Below are positions 12,677 to 25,033 of a stretch of 64,000 nt of DNA, piece by piece (within the stretch, counting starts at the first letter, position 1; each line of letters opens with the position of its first letter). Source of the DNA: Patellaria atrata CBS 101060 (taxonomy: Eukaryota; Ascomycota; Dothideomycetes; Patellariales; Patellariaceae); the NCBI GenBank assembly GCA_010093705.1, contig MU006095.1, positions 376,315 through 440,314 of the forward strand. Direction: 5' to 3'. The notes beneath the pieces are model-generated. The model made no database searches and was not told the origin of the DNA. It saw only the letters and a program-made list of their open reading frames with translations. The position numbers and the translations under genes were made by a program.

Positions 12677-13819
12677 TGCCATGGTGGACGGACTTGATGC
12701 AAAACTGGGGCTCTGGATGGTGTGCGGGGAGGATGTAAACGACATTAAGATTTAACGAACCCGCTGAGGTGGCCTGAGGGAGGTGTAGGAAGTAACCGTG
12801 GATGATGCGGAGTAGAGGGATGGTACCTAGGTTTGGAAGGTGTTGGGTTTAGGGAGGTGCTGGCTGGGTGCGGAGTGTGCGGAAGGTACAAGGTTGGGAA
12901 ACCGTTAGCCGTTAACCACGTTGACTGTAGCTCACGTTACTGAGAGGGAAAGGGCCGCTGTGTCGGGTTGGGAAGGTGCTGTGTTGGGAAGCTCTGGTCA
13001 CGTGGAATGTTATACTCCCGTCTACTCTACCTTACTGTATAGAATATTATTAAGAGCGCGTAAGAGTGCGTCGAGTCATAAGAGTGCCATGAGTGCAAGA
13101 AGTCCAGAAAGTACAAACTGACTCAATCCGCCATACACGTTACCTTTGTACAGGTCAGACTGATCAGCATCAGTCGTGTATCTATGGTATATATGTATAT
13201 ATACAAATATCATCTGCTTCTTCTAAGCAAAAAAACCTGGCCGCACAAACCGTACTCCATAAGGGTTATGCGAATGAAAACAACCGCGACGAATAAGTTC
13301 AACTTTAACAGACGGTAAGGGTAAAAGTACAGTCGATTCGAAGGATGTCATGAGGTACACTTTGCAATTCATATTTGACTAGAAGAAAACTCCCCCTCTG
13401 AACTTAGTAGAAGTTTATTGAAAAAGTAGGCCTGTAACAAGAATCGCACGGTTATAATAAAACAAAGGAAGGAATGCAGAATGTTTATTATACAGCAGAT
13501 GTCACTGTTATTCCTACCTCTCGAGCATCACTAGAAGATTGAAACCAATGCCTTGAGAGAAACACCAGATACTGAAGCTAAAGTACATTTTCATGAGAAG
13601 AAAAGGATTAAGAGGCCGATAAGGTCCATTTGATACACAATCCCGAAAGTAAAATCTGCAGCCCACACGCCTATGATCAAGAGAGAAGCGCACCCAGGTT
13701 AAACAAGATGTGACATTCAAAGAAATTTTCCGGGCGCCCAAACTGCCCCCAGCTCCACGGGAAAGAGAAAGATGATTCTAGACGCAGGAAGCGCTGGTCG
13801 ACCGGTGGAGAATATTTCT
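12677..13819. other. Intergenic region, no gene recognised
   Basis: It lies between the convergent ends of the 2EXR-like gene and the CPSF6-like gene. Only short frames without domain character are present. Confidence 0.4.
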
Positions 13820-15836
13820 CTAATTCTCCCTTTGGCGCTTCGCACCATGCGGGTTCCAATTGTCGGCCCCTCCAGTTTGCTGTCCCTGACCGAAGAATCC
13901 AGGGTTGAAGTGCTGGTTACCGCCAAAGCCACCAGGACCTGTATCATAGTGTTAGTAACCCGCGAATTCAACTGCGTCTGACGATTTAAACAGAACGATA
14001 AGAAAAGTAGAACCAGTATATTGTACAGCGCGTAGATCCAGTCAATTTTGCTGTTACCTATGATTGGTCCATTACCGGGAGCTCCGTCACCTTCGGTACC
14101 GTGACCTGGGAGTGTTGGCGGTGTACTACTCCGTGGATTTGGGTGTTCACCCAGCATCGGACGTGGAGGCAACCAGCGTGGGGCCGGCTGGGGCGCCGCC
14201 CTACGTGGTTGGGGCCGTGGTGGGAGAGGGTGGACCATCCGCCGTTCTTGGCTTTGCGGAGGGAGTGATCCTGGGTCAGGTAGGCCTAATATTGCAGGTT
14301 AGGGATCTGCTGGAATGTCTACCAGTAGATGGACAACTACTATCAATGTTCCGACCAGTTCTCCGAGAAAGCTCTCAGATTGCTATCCCCCCTGATGGGA
14401 TTGAGCTGATAACTGGTATCCATGTTCGTAACCGAGTCTTGGCCCATATTGCGTCCAGTGCCTCTAAGGGTTCACTGATGGTGAGGCTAAAATTCGTCTT
14501 GGATCGCTCCATGGATATTGAATATAGGGAATAGGAAGGATTGAAGATTTGGGACTGGGAAAGGATGAAAGATTCGGGGGTAGAAAAAGATCAAAAGATT
14601 GGAGGTTAGGGCAGGATGCGGGATTTGTGGTTGGGAAATGCTGCTCAAGGATGATGAAGTTTAATACGTACCGGGCATTCCACCCATTGCCATATTCATA
14701 TTTCCTCCCATAGGCCCCATCGGCATGCCTCCCATACCCATATTCGGCATTCCTCCCATGCCCATTCCGCCCATACCTATACCCATACCGCCTCTTCCGC
14801 CTCTATTCGGTGGCATACCTCCGCGCATTCCACCCATCATACCACCACGGTTGAAATTATTGAAGTTGCTCATACCTCCCATGTTACTGTTGAATCCGGG
14901 GGCTATAGGATTGAATCCAGGTCCGTTCATTCCCCCCATTGGAGGTTGGGAGAAGTTGCGATTGAAATTGTTCATGTTATTCATACCGCCCCTGTTATTG
15001 TTAAAACCTCCACGTCCACCACGGAAACCGCCATTGTTGAAGTTGTTGTTCATATTGTTCATTCCACCTTGTCCACCGAAGGTAGTGGAAGATGATCTAT
15101 TGTCTTGCCTATTTCCGTCTTTACGGCCTGGTACATCTTTGGGCAATGTCTTGTACGGATTGATATGTGGAGCGTGGAACTGCACGGTATACTTCTTTTG
15201 GTGTGGTTGACCTTGTCCAAAGGACTCAATTTGATGCTTGAGTGCCGTCGCCGCTTGGGGAGAGGCCATTTCGACAAATACTTGACTGCAGGAAGATTAG
15301 AACTGAGATCAATGGCAAGTCATCATACATATTTACCCTTTGCTTTTACCATTGACCTTGTGCTCATTGAATGTGACATCAACGAGCTCATCTTCGCAAC
15401 CACTCTGGTTTGCCCAGCCACGCATGTCATCCTCGTTCGTCCACCACTGTAGCTCACTAATTAAGAGAGCAGTAGTTGCGTTAGGATCAACGGGTCTGTC
15501 ATCAGACCCCTCCTTTCTCTTAGTACCTTGCTGTATAGGAGCCTGTTTGGGAGGCTGATATTGACCTTCAGTAGAACCACCTGTGCTAGCTATTTGAGAG
15601 GTACCATCAGTAGTGGTATTCTGGACACTTTCATAAGCAGAATCTTTATTGCCATGGTCAGTCTGGTCTTCTTTTTCCGAGTTGGTGATTTCTGTAGTGT
15701 TGTAGCTTCCTTCAGGTAAGGTCTCAGACGCGCCCGCTCCTTGTTTCATTTCTGCATCATTGGAATTCCCGTTGGTATAATCCTGTACTGTATCATCTCC
15801 ATAAATGTCAATGTCGAAATTATCTTCGTCAGTCAT
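13820..15836 (-). CDS. CPSF6-like RRM protein (cleavage factor I-type)
   Basis: Exons in transcript order are 15836-15337, 15285-14672, 14285-14058 and 13938-13820, giving 486 residues with all phases matched. An acidic N-terminus (MTDEDNFDIDIYGDD) precedes one RRM at about residues 119-195, with ALLISELQWWTNEDDM as strand 1/helix 1 and GQVFVEMASPQAATAL as the RNP1 side. Its form is that of CPSF6/CPSF7-type proteins of pre-mRNA 3' end processing. The middle is Gly/Met/Asn-rich (repeated GGM, NNMNN and RGG), the next part is Pro-rich, and the C-terminus ends HGAKRQREN, basic like a nuclear signal. Intron 3 is 386 bases, much longer than its neighbours. Other RNA-binding roles are possible because fungal members are poorly studied. 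Confidence 0.85.
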
Positions 15837-16692
15837 TGTGATCTACAATGATCAGATGCGTTCGTTTGTGAGGAATTGGTTCTTGAATTGACTCGTAGAT
15901 ATTCTTGCGTCAAGCTAAAAGTGGAGGTACATGTCTGTTTGATGTGATGAAGTAAATCAGCGATCGGAAAATAGATAGAGAGCTAAAGCCGTTGAATGTT
16001 GAAGGTAGACGTGGCGGCTACCCGCGTCAACAGCGTGACCGAAATCAAGCTTCGCGTTATCTTGTGTAGAGAAACAAAAAAAACTCAAAATTGATTGCTT
16101 TGGTGATACGTACAGTTCCTTGCGAGGCTGATAACAAAAGCTCAGAGCTGAGAGCGTCAAAAACCGAGAGCCTTTATGGCGGACCCGGTTGACAAAGGTG
16201 AAACACTTGTTGAAATATGAATAATTTTGTGCGCAAGGAGATACAGTGAATGCTCCTCGTATTCCACTTCTGAAAACCCTGCCTTGATTCTTAGATCCAA
16301 CGCGAAGAGGAGCGGAATGAGGTCAAAGGGCCTCAGACAAGCTCTGCTCACACCTCAACCGCCTTCTATGGGCGGCACAGTTCCACTTGGGAGATGATAG
16401 CTGTTTATGAACAGAGAGATGGAAGTATGTATGAAATGTAATGGACGAGTCCAGCCTTGACGTGATGAAGGTAGCAAGTAAAAGTGAGGCGTGGAGGAGT
16501 TGTTTGAGAGAGACATGATTAAAAAGGGCGATCGGTCATTGCGGCTCGGCGGCATCTTCCGTGACCCATCAAGAACTTTTAGGGACCTCCTCGACCTACA
16601 ATGTGGCCTTCTGATCAACATAAACCTCCCGTCTCGAACGATTTACGATTTCTACATCAAACATATCGCACGTTCCGAATTTCCATATCACC
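15837..16692. other. Divergent promoter region
   Basis: It separates the starts of the CPSF6-like gene (minus) and SSS1 (plus). No coding potential beyond short frames. Confidence 0.4.
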
Positions 16693-17058
16693 ATGTCTAC
16701 AAAGAATCAGCTCCAAGAGATTGCCGACCTCCCGCGCGACTTTCTCAAAGATGGCACACAATTCTTGAACCGATGCACCAAGCCAGACCAACGGGAGTAA
16801 GTTGCATTCTCCTATTACAACTCCTACTATACAATAAAACTACGCGGCTTCTTTGCTTCCTGTACTGATGGGCGCTTTACAGGTTCTGGAAAATTAGCCA
16901 GGCAGTCGGAATGGGTTTCCTTGTCATGGGTACTATCGGATATGTTGTAAAGCTAAGTATGTCATCCTCACTCCTCTAGTAGGTCTTCTTCGCGCATCTA
17001 TTAACCATAACACTTAGTACATATTCCCGTGAACAATATTTTAGTGGGTGGGGCATAG
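16693..17058 (+). CDS. SSS1: Protein translocation complex subunit Sec61 gamma (Sss1)
   Basis: This small tail-anchored subunit clamps the Sec61 channel in the endoplasmic reticulum membrane. Exons 16693-16796, 16883-16956 and 17018-17058 join in phase to 72 residues, normal for the family. Conserved features are all present: the amphipathic N-terminal helix (IADLPRDFLKDGTQFLNRC), TKPDQREFWKI, and the single membrane helix AVGMGFLVMGTIGYVVKL followed by IHIPVNNILVG at the luminal end. No uninterrupted frame covers the gene; it is only visible after splicing. The gene ends 340 bases from the end of the convergent WD40 gene. Confidence 0.96.
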
Positions 17059-17397
17059 CGAACTGTATAGAGAGGATAGCATTGAGGTACTTCACGGCGA
17101 GCGTAAGGCGATGATTAGACCATACTGGGCACTACGTCAAAATATTCGAGCGGAATCACATTTTGCAAAAGGGACTGTATTAGTATTCAAATTCTCCTTA
17201 CATCAACGAAGGTGGAATCAATAAATTGCTATAAATTTAACCTCAACCCTTCCCGAAGTCGACCTTTGAACTCCAAATAGCTCTTGCTGAGGAATGACCA
17301 TCTGACCCCAAGACCTTTCTCGTGATTATACCAGATATCCCAACTCCCTACTAATGCATATCCAGATTGTAAGGTGCAGATGCTATACTGATCACCC
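17059..17397. other. Convergent 3' intergenic region
   Basis: It holds the 3' ends of SSS1 and the WD40 gene. Nothing else is seen. Confidence 0.4.
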
Positions 17398-19784
17398 TCA
17401 ATCTTCGTCATCTTCATCACCCATCATTCGTCTTCGAAGCCGAGTCCTGGCAAAAAGACTTCTTCGTGCGTGTCGTCCATCCTCTAGTTGTGGATCTGCC
17501 TCGAGTTTTGCATTGACACGTCTACCCATCTTGGGTTCAGCTTCGTCATCTTCGTTACCATCGTTCCATGAGTGCACAGTGCAAGTGCCTAAAGATGTTC
17601 CCCAACCGTTCCAAGACGTCGCTATAGAAATTGGTTAATACTCTCCCGCTAATACATCGTCGAATTACTTACCAGCAATGATCGGCACATCGGGATGCCA
17701 ACTTGCATCCCTCACGCAAGTTTGCCAATCGTTACTATTGCGACCGATGAAATCATATGTCTCCGTCATCATATCCGGTTCACGTGGGCGAGAATTTCGA
17801 GTTGCTTTAAGGACATCCACCTTTCCGGCCAATGTGGCATCTAGGTTCCATACGTACACACTTCCATCATAACTACCGGAATAGATATACCGTGAATCAG
17901 TGCTACCGGGCGGGGAGAAGTGACACCGAATCAAGGTTTTGAGAACTTTATGACCACGGAAAGTTACGAGAGAACAATCGTGCGGGTGAGGTCTATAGTC
18001 ATCTTCGTCATATGCTGACCCGCGGTATTCAAATCCAGTTGTGTATCGGTTCACGTCGATTTTATCGGCCTTGTCGGTGCTAATCATTTTTCGGAGATCC
18101 CAAAGTTTGGCCGTCTGATCTTTACCATTGCTAAGAACGTATCTGCCATCGCCTTTACTGTCGACATATGTCAGGCCTTCGGTGTGGCCTAGAAATACTC
18201 CCGCTTCTCTTCCATCAGCCATACTCCGACGATCCCACACTTTTAGCGTGGTGTCGTCAGATCCAGAGTATAAGATATGAGGTGAGTTCTCATCACCAAA
18301 GCAGACAGCGTTCACGTCATCATTATGCCCGGGGATCCGTAGAATAGATTGGCGAGTCTCGATATCATAGACATATACTGATTGATCTCCAGTTCCTGCG
18401 ACAATCTCACGACCATCGCCTGAGAATCGGATTGACCAGATCTTGAATAGTACGTTAGTGACAGAACAGCGGTTATTGAACGGGATACATACACCAAAAT
18501 AGCCTGATATATTAAAATCTCGTCCCCTAGTAGAAGTATTTGAGAAATCAAGTAGATACGGCTGAGAGTCATCCGCGGGGTCTGTAGACGCTAGACATAC
18601 GATACTTCGGATGGAGCTGTATGCTAGAAACTTATTGTCTGGACTGAGGGAGGCGTCTGTAATAGTCCACTGTCCATATGGGTAATCTACAACCTATTAT
18701 CCGTTAGTCGAAGAAGACTACCACGTTATTCGCAAAATCATACCTTATAATATTTCCAGTCGTAAGGATTTGATGTGTCATACATTCGAACTCTGAAATC
18801 TTGTGCGCATGAGAAGAAAAAGTTGCCGTCTTTTGAGAATTGTCCAGAATAACATCTTGCGTTATAGTGAATAATAGTATCCGCATTTGAGGACGGAATG
18901 AGACCCTAGAGACTATCATCAGAGCTTGTATCTAGCATAGACTCAAACTATATTACCTCCGATATCATTTTGTTACTCGCTTTCTGCCGTCCGGGGCTCC
19001 CATAGCCCAACTCTCGGTGCATTATCCGGTATGCTAACCGTTTCTTTCTTCGATATGTATCTTGGGGCCTTTCATCAGTTCCAAACGTACCAGAGAACAT
19101 GAGATCTCTTCCGATTTCACTCGGTACTTTCTGGAATGCAGCACGACCTCGTCCGCGCTTCCGCCGTGGCGCGACTCCCCCATATCCAGTATCTGGTTCA
19201 CTGTCCAGGTCATCCGAGTCAGAATAATGACCTCTCCTCCGATATCCTCCTACCGTATGGTCAGCAAATATACTTCGAAGACCGGTATGCCCAAGCAATT
19301 GCAATATTTGTCGTTGTGTTACTAGCTTCAAATCAATCATCCGAACGGAATATTGAGATTATGAGGTAGGCGTACTGTAAATGGGCCGTTGCCGTCTGCC
19401 AGTAATATTGTCCTCTCCTTCCCCATTCTCAGCTGTTACTGTGGTACTGTTACCGGTATCTTCAGCTTCTTCCCGCTCTTCTTCCGCGTCTGCGATTTCA
19501 AAGGCAATTTCGATACCTCCCAGATTCTCTTCGGCATCTGAATTCGAATTAAGAGGTCAATCAGCTACATTTTCATGAGAAAGACATGATAAGGACAAGT
19601 TCTCTATACCATGAAACTCAGATTCATCTAAGTCATCATCAGGATCCTCCGGAGCTGGCTCGTAATCCATGTCGTCATCATCGTCCTCCTCGTCCCATTC
19701 AGCATCATCACGATTGTACTCTGCTATTTGGCGTCTGATTTCCTCCTCAAATGATTCTCTCTCATGTCCAGGTAGCAAACTCAT
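17398..19784 (-). CDS. WD40 protein of the DCAF11/WDR23 type
   Basis: Exons in transcript order are 19784-19610, 19537-19376, 19321-18957, 18905-18744, 18693-18493, 18441-17673 and 17621-17398, giving 685 residues; all six junctions keep phase. The N-terminus is very acidic (EWDEEDDDDDMDYE). A basic middle follows (APRRKRGRGRAAF), then YNARCYSGQFSKDGNFFFS opens a run of WD repeats. Clear repeat cores are LYSGSDDTTLKVWD, YVLSNGKDQTAKLWDLR and YIYSGSYDGSVYVWNL. The layout matches DCAF11 (WDR23)/LEC14B proteins, substrate receptors of CUL4-DDB1 ubiquitin ligases. That role is inferred by family and has not been shown for fungal members I can name. The C-terminal tail is again acidic (MMGDEDDED). 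Confidence 0.88.
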
Positions 19785-21378
19785 GATTATGAGAGGAAGA
19801 TTAGTGGAAAGGACCAGTCATGGTGGGACTGCCAGTACTAGTAGTATCAAAATGCAGTGGTCACTAATCACAAGTGCCGGAGTTAAGACGGGAATGCACA
19901 GACCACTAGAGTCCTCCCATCCATGAGGTGGACATCTACCTTACCTACTCGCTGCTTTTCTTCTAATAAGTTACAGCATCAACGGCTTGAGCAGGTTTAT
20001 CCTCTTATTAACACTTAACCCTCATCATATCTTCATGGAACAATAGTCTTTCTCATCATCCACTTGACGGATTCAAGAAATTATTCTATTCCGCAGAAGC
20101 CCTACAACTGGATTCACATTTGCAAATTTTCCGACCTTCCAGAGAGATACTTTGATGTCTGAAAATCTTCTGGCTAACTGGTAAAACGTCCTTTCCTTCA
20201 CGCAACCATAGTTCCCGTTTTCGAATTGCGAATCGCTGCTTTCTCACTCACTACTATCCTTCCCCAATCCTCAGCCGTTACATTACACTACTAATGGCCA
20301 TCACCCTCTCTCAAGAAGCACAAACTAGTTCCTATATGAACAGTCATATGACCAGCATCAAAGCTTGAAGGGCTTTGATCACCCAGGCCTGAAAAGGGCT
20401 TTGTGTAAGTTTAGAATAAATTTCAAAGTTGTGGATGGTTCCCCATAATCTTTTCTGTTTGTATACATGTATTGCATGCTCGGTCCAGGGTGACTTTCCA
20501 TTTGGACATCAGATTGGCTCGGCATATGCGTTATTATGGGTGAGATGATTCAATCCCGTCAAGAAGCTCGGGAAAGTTGAAAAACAATGCTGTAGCTCGG
20601 AGCAGGGGTCAACTGAATTCAACCTCCGGAGTAGAGTCAAAAGACCACTCTACTTTACAAGTCCTTGAAAAGAAGATACAGATTCAGTTTGAGGATTGAT
20701 TTGAGGATATTCAACACACACCTAAAAGTTCACGGTGGAGACTCAGAACATGCCTACAGATGGGCAGTAGACTACATGGCCGCATTCTGGGGTTGGTAGT
20801 GTCATCAACGGCGATTTAGGTCGTGCCTCGTTGTGTTCTGCCGGTTAGACAAAGTCTGTGAAGGTGATACTTTCTGAACAGTGGTAGGAGATACATGAAG
20901 GAAAGTAAAATTGTGCAAACACGTCAAGATCCTCATGTGTTGGCTCGGGTCGGGTCGATATAGCCCTCAGAGCACCATATATTGCTCAAGCTTGCCTTCC
21001 GCTTCGTATCATTGAATTGGGCAAAGGGGCGTGTGGAGTATCATTGTTTCCGCTCATGTTTCGTCTGTGGAACGTAACGATATTATACATCTCATTTCAG
21101 ACGCCGAATACCATTGTTGGCGCGACTATAAGATCTTTCCGTTCCACTAGGAGCTGCACTGCGATTAGACACTTGTTGCGTTTAGTGAGGTGTCCTGAAT
21201 CACTCTTTCTTCGATTTTCATTTCCTGTCCCGCTCCCCACCTTTCTTTCCAACTATCCCTCCTAGGCTGTGTCTCGAACGTATTAGGACTGCTTTCTTTT
21301 TCCACCACAATGAGTAGGAAGAACAACGTTCCATGCCAAAATCAGGCGCATATGTTAGGTTGATCCCGAGGCCAAAAG

Positions 21379-21879
21379 TCACTCCTTAGGTCCATTGTAC
21401 TTGCTTGTTCCTTCGCTAACAGCATTCGATTCGATTTCACTGATGATCTCCGGGCTAGTGAGTCCTGATAGCGCCTCATGACGACACAACCATGTGCCAT
21501 TAAAAGAGACTTCTGTGTGAAGCCTAGGAACAGCCTGACATGTATCGGTGTAGTGTGTCTAGAAGGCAAGGTGTAAACCGGTTCGAACAATTGAATACCA
21601 TACCAAATTTCTGAGACCTGGAAGCCTTAGGAAGAAAATATCAAGTGGTCTACTCTTGCACCCCGTCTTCCCTTTGTACAGTACTACCTCTGGAGGTATG
21701 TGGTCAAGTAAACATTCCTTGTCCTGACATGGGAGAAAGAGTTCGTCTTCAGTATTAAAGCCAGCGCCACTTGAATTCTCGTAGATATCCCCTAAGTGAT
21801 CCTTTTCCACCACGGTGACTGGCATATAACCCTCAATATTCAGTCGATCAACGTATTTCAAAAAGACCTTGAACTCCAA
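21379..21879 (-). CDS. Orphan two-exon gene fragment, possibly secreted-effector-like
   Basis: I do not recognise this. Two minus-strand open segments, 21879-21604 and 21558-21379, are joined by a short intron-like gap (GTATGG donor, TTCTAG acceptor) that is in phase 0 on both sides. The product of the joined part is at least 152 residues. It is coding-like in composition: charged, with Cys in PCQDKECLLDH and KTGCKS, then TDTCQAV and NGTWLC after the junction. The open frame continues upstream to about 21945 (CACTNVNRPFYKILRLL) but I found no convincing start codon or signal peptide; a 5' exon may be missing or the gene may be decayed. No domain is visible. The low confidence reflects the missing start. 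Confidence 0.3.
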
Positions 21880-22769
21880 AAGTCGTAGGATCTTGTAGAA
21901 TGGACGATTGACGTTCGTGCAGGCACAGGGAAGTACCCCGTCATTGTAAAGTCAAATAATGCTAAAAGTTAGCAAGGTTATAGACTGCAATATTCATGTT
22001 CATGCGATCTAAATTTGGACTTGAATGGAATATGACAACTGTCAGCACATAAAGCCTTAGCCGGATTTGATCTTCTGTCTAGAGGTCGGCATCAAGTTTG
22101 AAATGAGTTTGGTTTCAACCTTGGCTATTGGCTCTTGAAGACAGTGATTGGTAAATTTTGTCGAACTGTTAGGATTTTGTTCACTAACATATGGATAGAA
22201 TAATGCAGAAGTGTCATTCTATCCGTTCGACTAGCTCCGTTTGTTCGTCCCGATATTCTTGTATCGATGGGGACGGTAAGCCTCAGCACCACGGCAAGGT
22301 GGAGCTTTGCTGAGGGACAAAATTCCTCACAAAGGATATTTTGCATGCTAATCATATTGACAATCAACGATGTCTTCGTAGTATAGTATGGGGTGAATCT
22401 GCTTCGGGGCTTTAATCCGTTGCTTGACCCTCTTCATCCAGCAAGCTTCCGACGGCTACCTTGCGGTTAGGCCAAACACAAAATACCAACGTCTTCGTCT
22501 AAAACGGTTCCATCCGTTAGTAAATGAGAGAAGCTTTCCCCGCGAAGAATAGACCAGCCGAAAGTCAATACTAGAATCGGAGTTTTACCCCGAATTATCA
22601 GGATCGCGGGAACGGTGGCGGACTACGTTCTCCTTGTAGGGCCCTTATAGCCGCTCCTCTTTCCTTCTCTTCCTCGTACGGTGAGGGCCATGACAACGCC
22701 TCACGAAGGGGTTTTCCCAGCACACTTCTTCTGGGCGGGGGAAGAGGAGGATGGGGAGGGAGCGAGAAG

Positions 22770-22866
22770 GGAGCTGCTGCTGCTTTGGCTTCTTCTACCA
22801 CTACGGTTTTCCCTAATGCTGCTGTTGCTTCCGTTGCTGCTGCTGCTGTTCTTGCTGCTACGGCAG
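22770..22866. repeat. Imperfect GCT/GTT triplet stretch
   Basis: Several short GCTGCTGCT runs are separated by related triplets. On the minus strand this reads as Ala/Thr-rich (AARTAAAATEATAA) in a 100-codon frame that I do not accept as a gene. Confidence 0.6.
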
Positions 22867-23146
22867 CATCGTGCGCCCTCTCCTTGATACGCCGCTTCAT
22901 TCTAGGTCTCTCAGCTCATATCTCATGCTGGGTAGCCTCACCCTCAACTCGTAGTTGTTTTGTTCGGATATTTTGCCCAACTGATCTTGGGTAAGGTAAG
23001 TGATTAATTTATTATCGGGACTATGTACGATGGGGTGAGAATTTTCATGTTCGCTGCTACCCCTATCGTACCTTCTCAACCTGCTTCCCTTGTCGTACCT
23101 TCTCAAGACGGAGATCACCCACACACAAACTAATCTAAGGCGGGAA

Positions 23147-23398
23147 ATGCAGAGTGTATACTGTAGCTACTCGATAAATCTACCATATAAACAGGATGCT
23201 GAGGATTGCTTGCGTTTTATGAATACATGGACCAGTTCACTGATGAAAAAAGTGACTACCGTCCATTCCGGGTCCTTATTCCTATTGAGCTGCGTTGATA
23301 CCAAGCGTGAGGTTTTACTCACCGAGCGAGAGTTTGAACAACACCAATATGCATTACGTTTTCAGTTCAGCCCAGTGTATGAGGATAGTTCGCTATGA
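23147..23398 (+). CDS. Short orphan frame, 83 codons
   Basis: Not recognised. The frame runs from ATG at 23147 (MQSVYCSYSINLPYKQ) to TGA at 23398. Its second half is charged and coding-like (CVDTKREVLLTEREFEQHQY). No signal peptide, domain or neighbour supports it. It may be an exon of a decayed gene or chance. Confidence 0.18.
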   Translation: MQSVYCSYSINLPYKQDAEDCLRFMNTWTSSLMKKVTTVHSGSLFLLSCVDTKREVLLTEREFEQHQYALRFQFSPVYEDSSL

Positions 23399-24148
23399 GA
23401 AACACCATAAATGGTTAGATCAATATTGAGTGCCATGCACTAATGTTGACTTACGGTTTTTCCATCTTACTGCGTGTACCGCGCAACCGCCCAGCCGATC
23501 TGATTTCCCTTAACCGCGGGGCATGTATATTCCTTGAATCCATCTTCTAAGAGATACACGAGATGATCGCTTGATTGTAGTGACTGATTCTCGTAGCGTT
23601 TGAAGTAATGTTAAATGTTTTCCAATCCACCAATTCGCTCAGTGTAACTCGTCATAGCCATGGGATGAAGGAAGGACTACATCGTGCTTCAGCGTAAAGG
23701 TAAGATTTATATCAAGGCTTATATAGATGTGGCTAATCTTCTTATGATAATCTAGTCCTAGCATACAGATCTACCATGATTGCTGGTGAAATACTGTAGT
23801 CTCCACATAAGACTACTAGAAATAGTGTTGGATCATGATAGAATTTCTGGGACGGTAACTATGACAGTTGAAGTATTTTCTCTGTCTTAGGGTTCCGGTC
23901 TCTTCAAATGATTTCCACTTAACAGAGATTTGAAAACGTATTGCAAAAACTTGCTTGGGTCTTCAACTTCGTGAGTCAGTTGGACAAGTTTCTCTGATAA
24001 TTGAGCTTCCGTCGATGATGAGCTTATGAGCGCGATTGTATGGACTGAGGCAATGAGAGTTTGCTTCAACGAGCAGGATATCGGTGCAAATTCTATTATA
24101 CGAATGGTTGGAGGAGAGCCGAGTTACTGTGAAGACTGAAAGATGGAA

Positions 24149-24174
24149 ATTTTGTGGAGCGTGCTCCACAAAAT
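24149..24174. repeat. Perfect 12-base inverted repeat with 2-base spacer
   Basis: ATTTTGTGGAGC is followed by GT and then its exact reverse complement. It could form a short hairpin or mark the fused tips of a small inverted-repeat element. No matching second copy was noticed in the window. Confidence 0.75.
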
Positions 24175-24933
24175 AGATGTAGAGTCTTATAGGCGCTCAA
24201 CACTCTGTATTTCGTATGTCGCATTCGCCCCAGTTGACTTTAAACCGCCGGAAGTAGTAAACTTGAGAATGCATTTCTAAGAACGATGAAATAAGACCAT
24301 GAGAAGAGAATTGGAGAAGTGAATGCTGAATAGAATTTTGAATTTCTAGGGGTCTATATTATCCGACTGTACTGTTGCATGGAACATATTGAATTGATTA
24401 TGAATGCTGTTACTCCGGCCGGTGTCTTATGATACTTGAATACGACACAAACTACGCTCATTTCTGAACTAGAAGATTGTTGGATAAGCCGTAATCTGGC
24501 AAGATACTATTCAAATATAAGGAGATAGTAACAATAAAGATCTCTATTATATTCGTTATAAAAGTGTTGTGCTGCTGCATCGGGAACTCGTCAAAATTCG
24601 AAGTGTTGAGTTCGCAGTCAGGAGGACGTGAAGGGTCTGAACTTCTACTAAGCCAGTAACTTGTACTGCGAAGCGGAGAAAAACGAAACTGAACAATGTA
24701 CTATAGCACTTCATAATCCCCTAAGTAGCAAAGAGAACATAATAAAAGAAGAGAAAAATGGTGGAGACCAGGGGTAAAAGAGGGAAGGGGGCGAGGCGCT
24801 TTACCGCCTTGTCCACCCTGTGTTTCTATTGGCCTGTGGTCACTGTCGTAATGGTGAAAGATCTACTGGTTACGGACCCCCAAAAATATCTATATTAGCG
24901 CAAGACACCTAACCGCTCTCCGACAAATCTTAA

Positions 24934-25029
24934 GGCGAGGTGGCCGAGTTGGTTATGGCGCCAGATTAAGGCTTATCTAGCAATCTTCTGGTTCAGAAAT
25001 GAGCGTGGGTTCGAGTCCCACCCTCGTCA
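24934..25029 (+). tRNA. tRNA-Leu (anticodon AAG) with intron
   Basis: The acceptor stem GGCGAGG pairs with CCTCGTC (one G-T pair) and is followed by discriminator A. The A box (TGGCCGAGTTGG) and B box (GGTTCGAGTCC) are both present. The anticodon stem CCAGA/TCTGG encloses TT-AAG-G, then a 14-base intron (about 24972-24985) in the canonical place after position 37. A long variable arm fits a class II leucine tRNA. Confidence 0.93.
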
Positions 25030-25033
25030 TCAC

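Larger units (their letters stand above)
19785..24933. other. 5 kb gene-poor region
   Basis: No recognised gene lies here. Scattered coding-like fragments are listed separately (21379-21879, 23147-23398). A 26-base palindrome sits at 24149-24174 and an imperfect GCT-rich stretch at about 22770-22866. Confidence 0.4.

Noticed and set aside
14725-15210. 161-codon Pro/Leu-rich plus-strand frame
   Set aside because: It is the antisense of the Gly/Met/Asn repeats in the CPSF6-like gene, which explains its composition.
22598-22900. 100-codon Ala/Pro-rich minus-strand frame
   Set aside because: Its composition comes from a GCT-rich repeat; no domain or conserved feature is visible.
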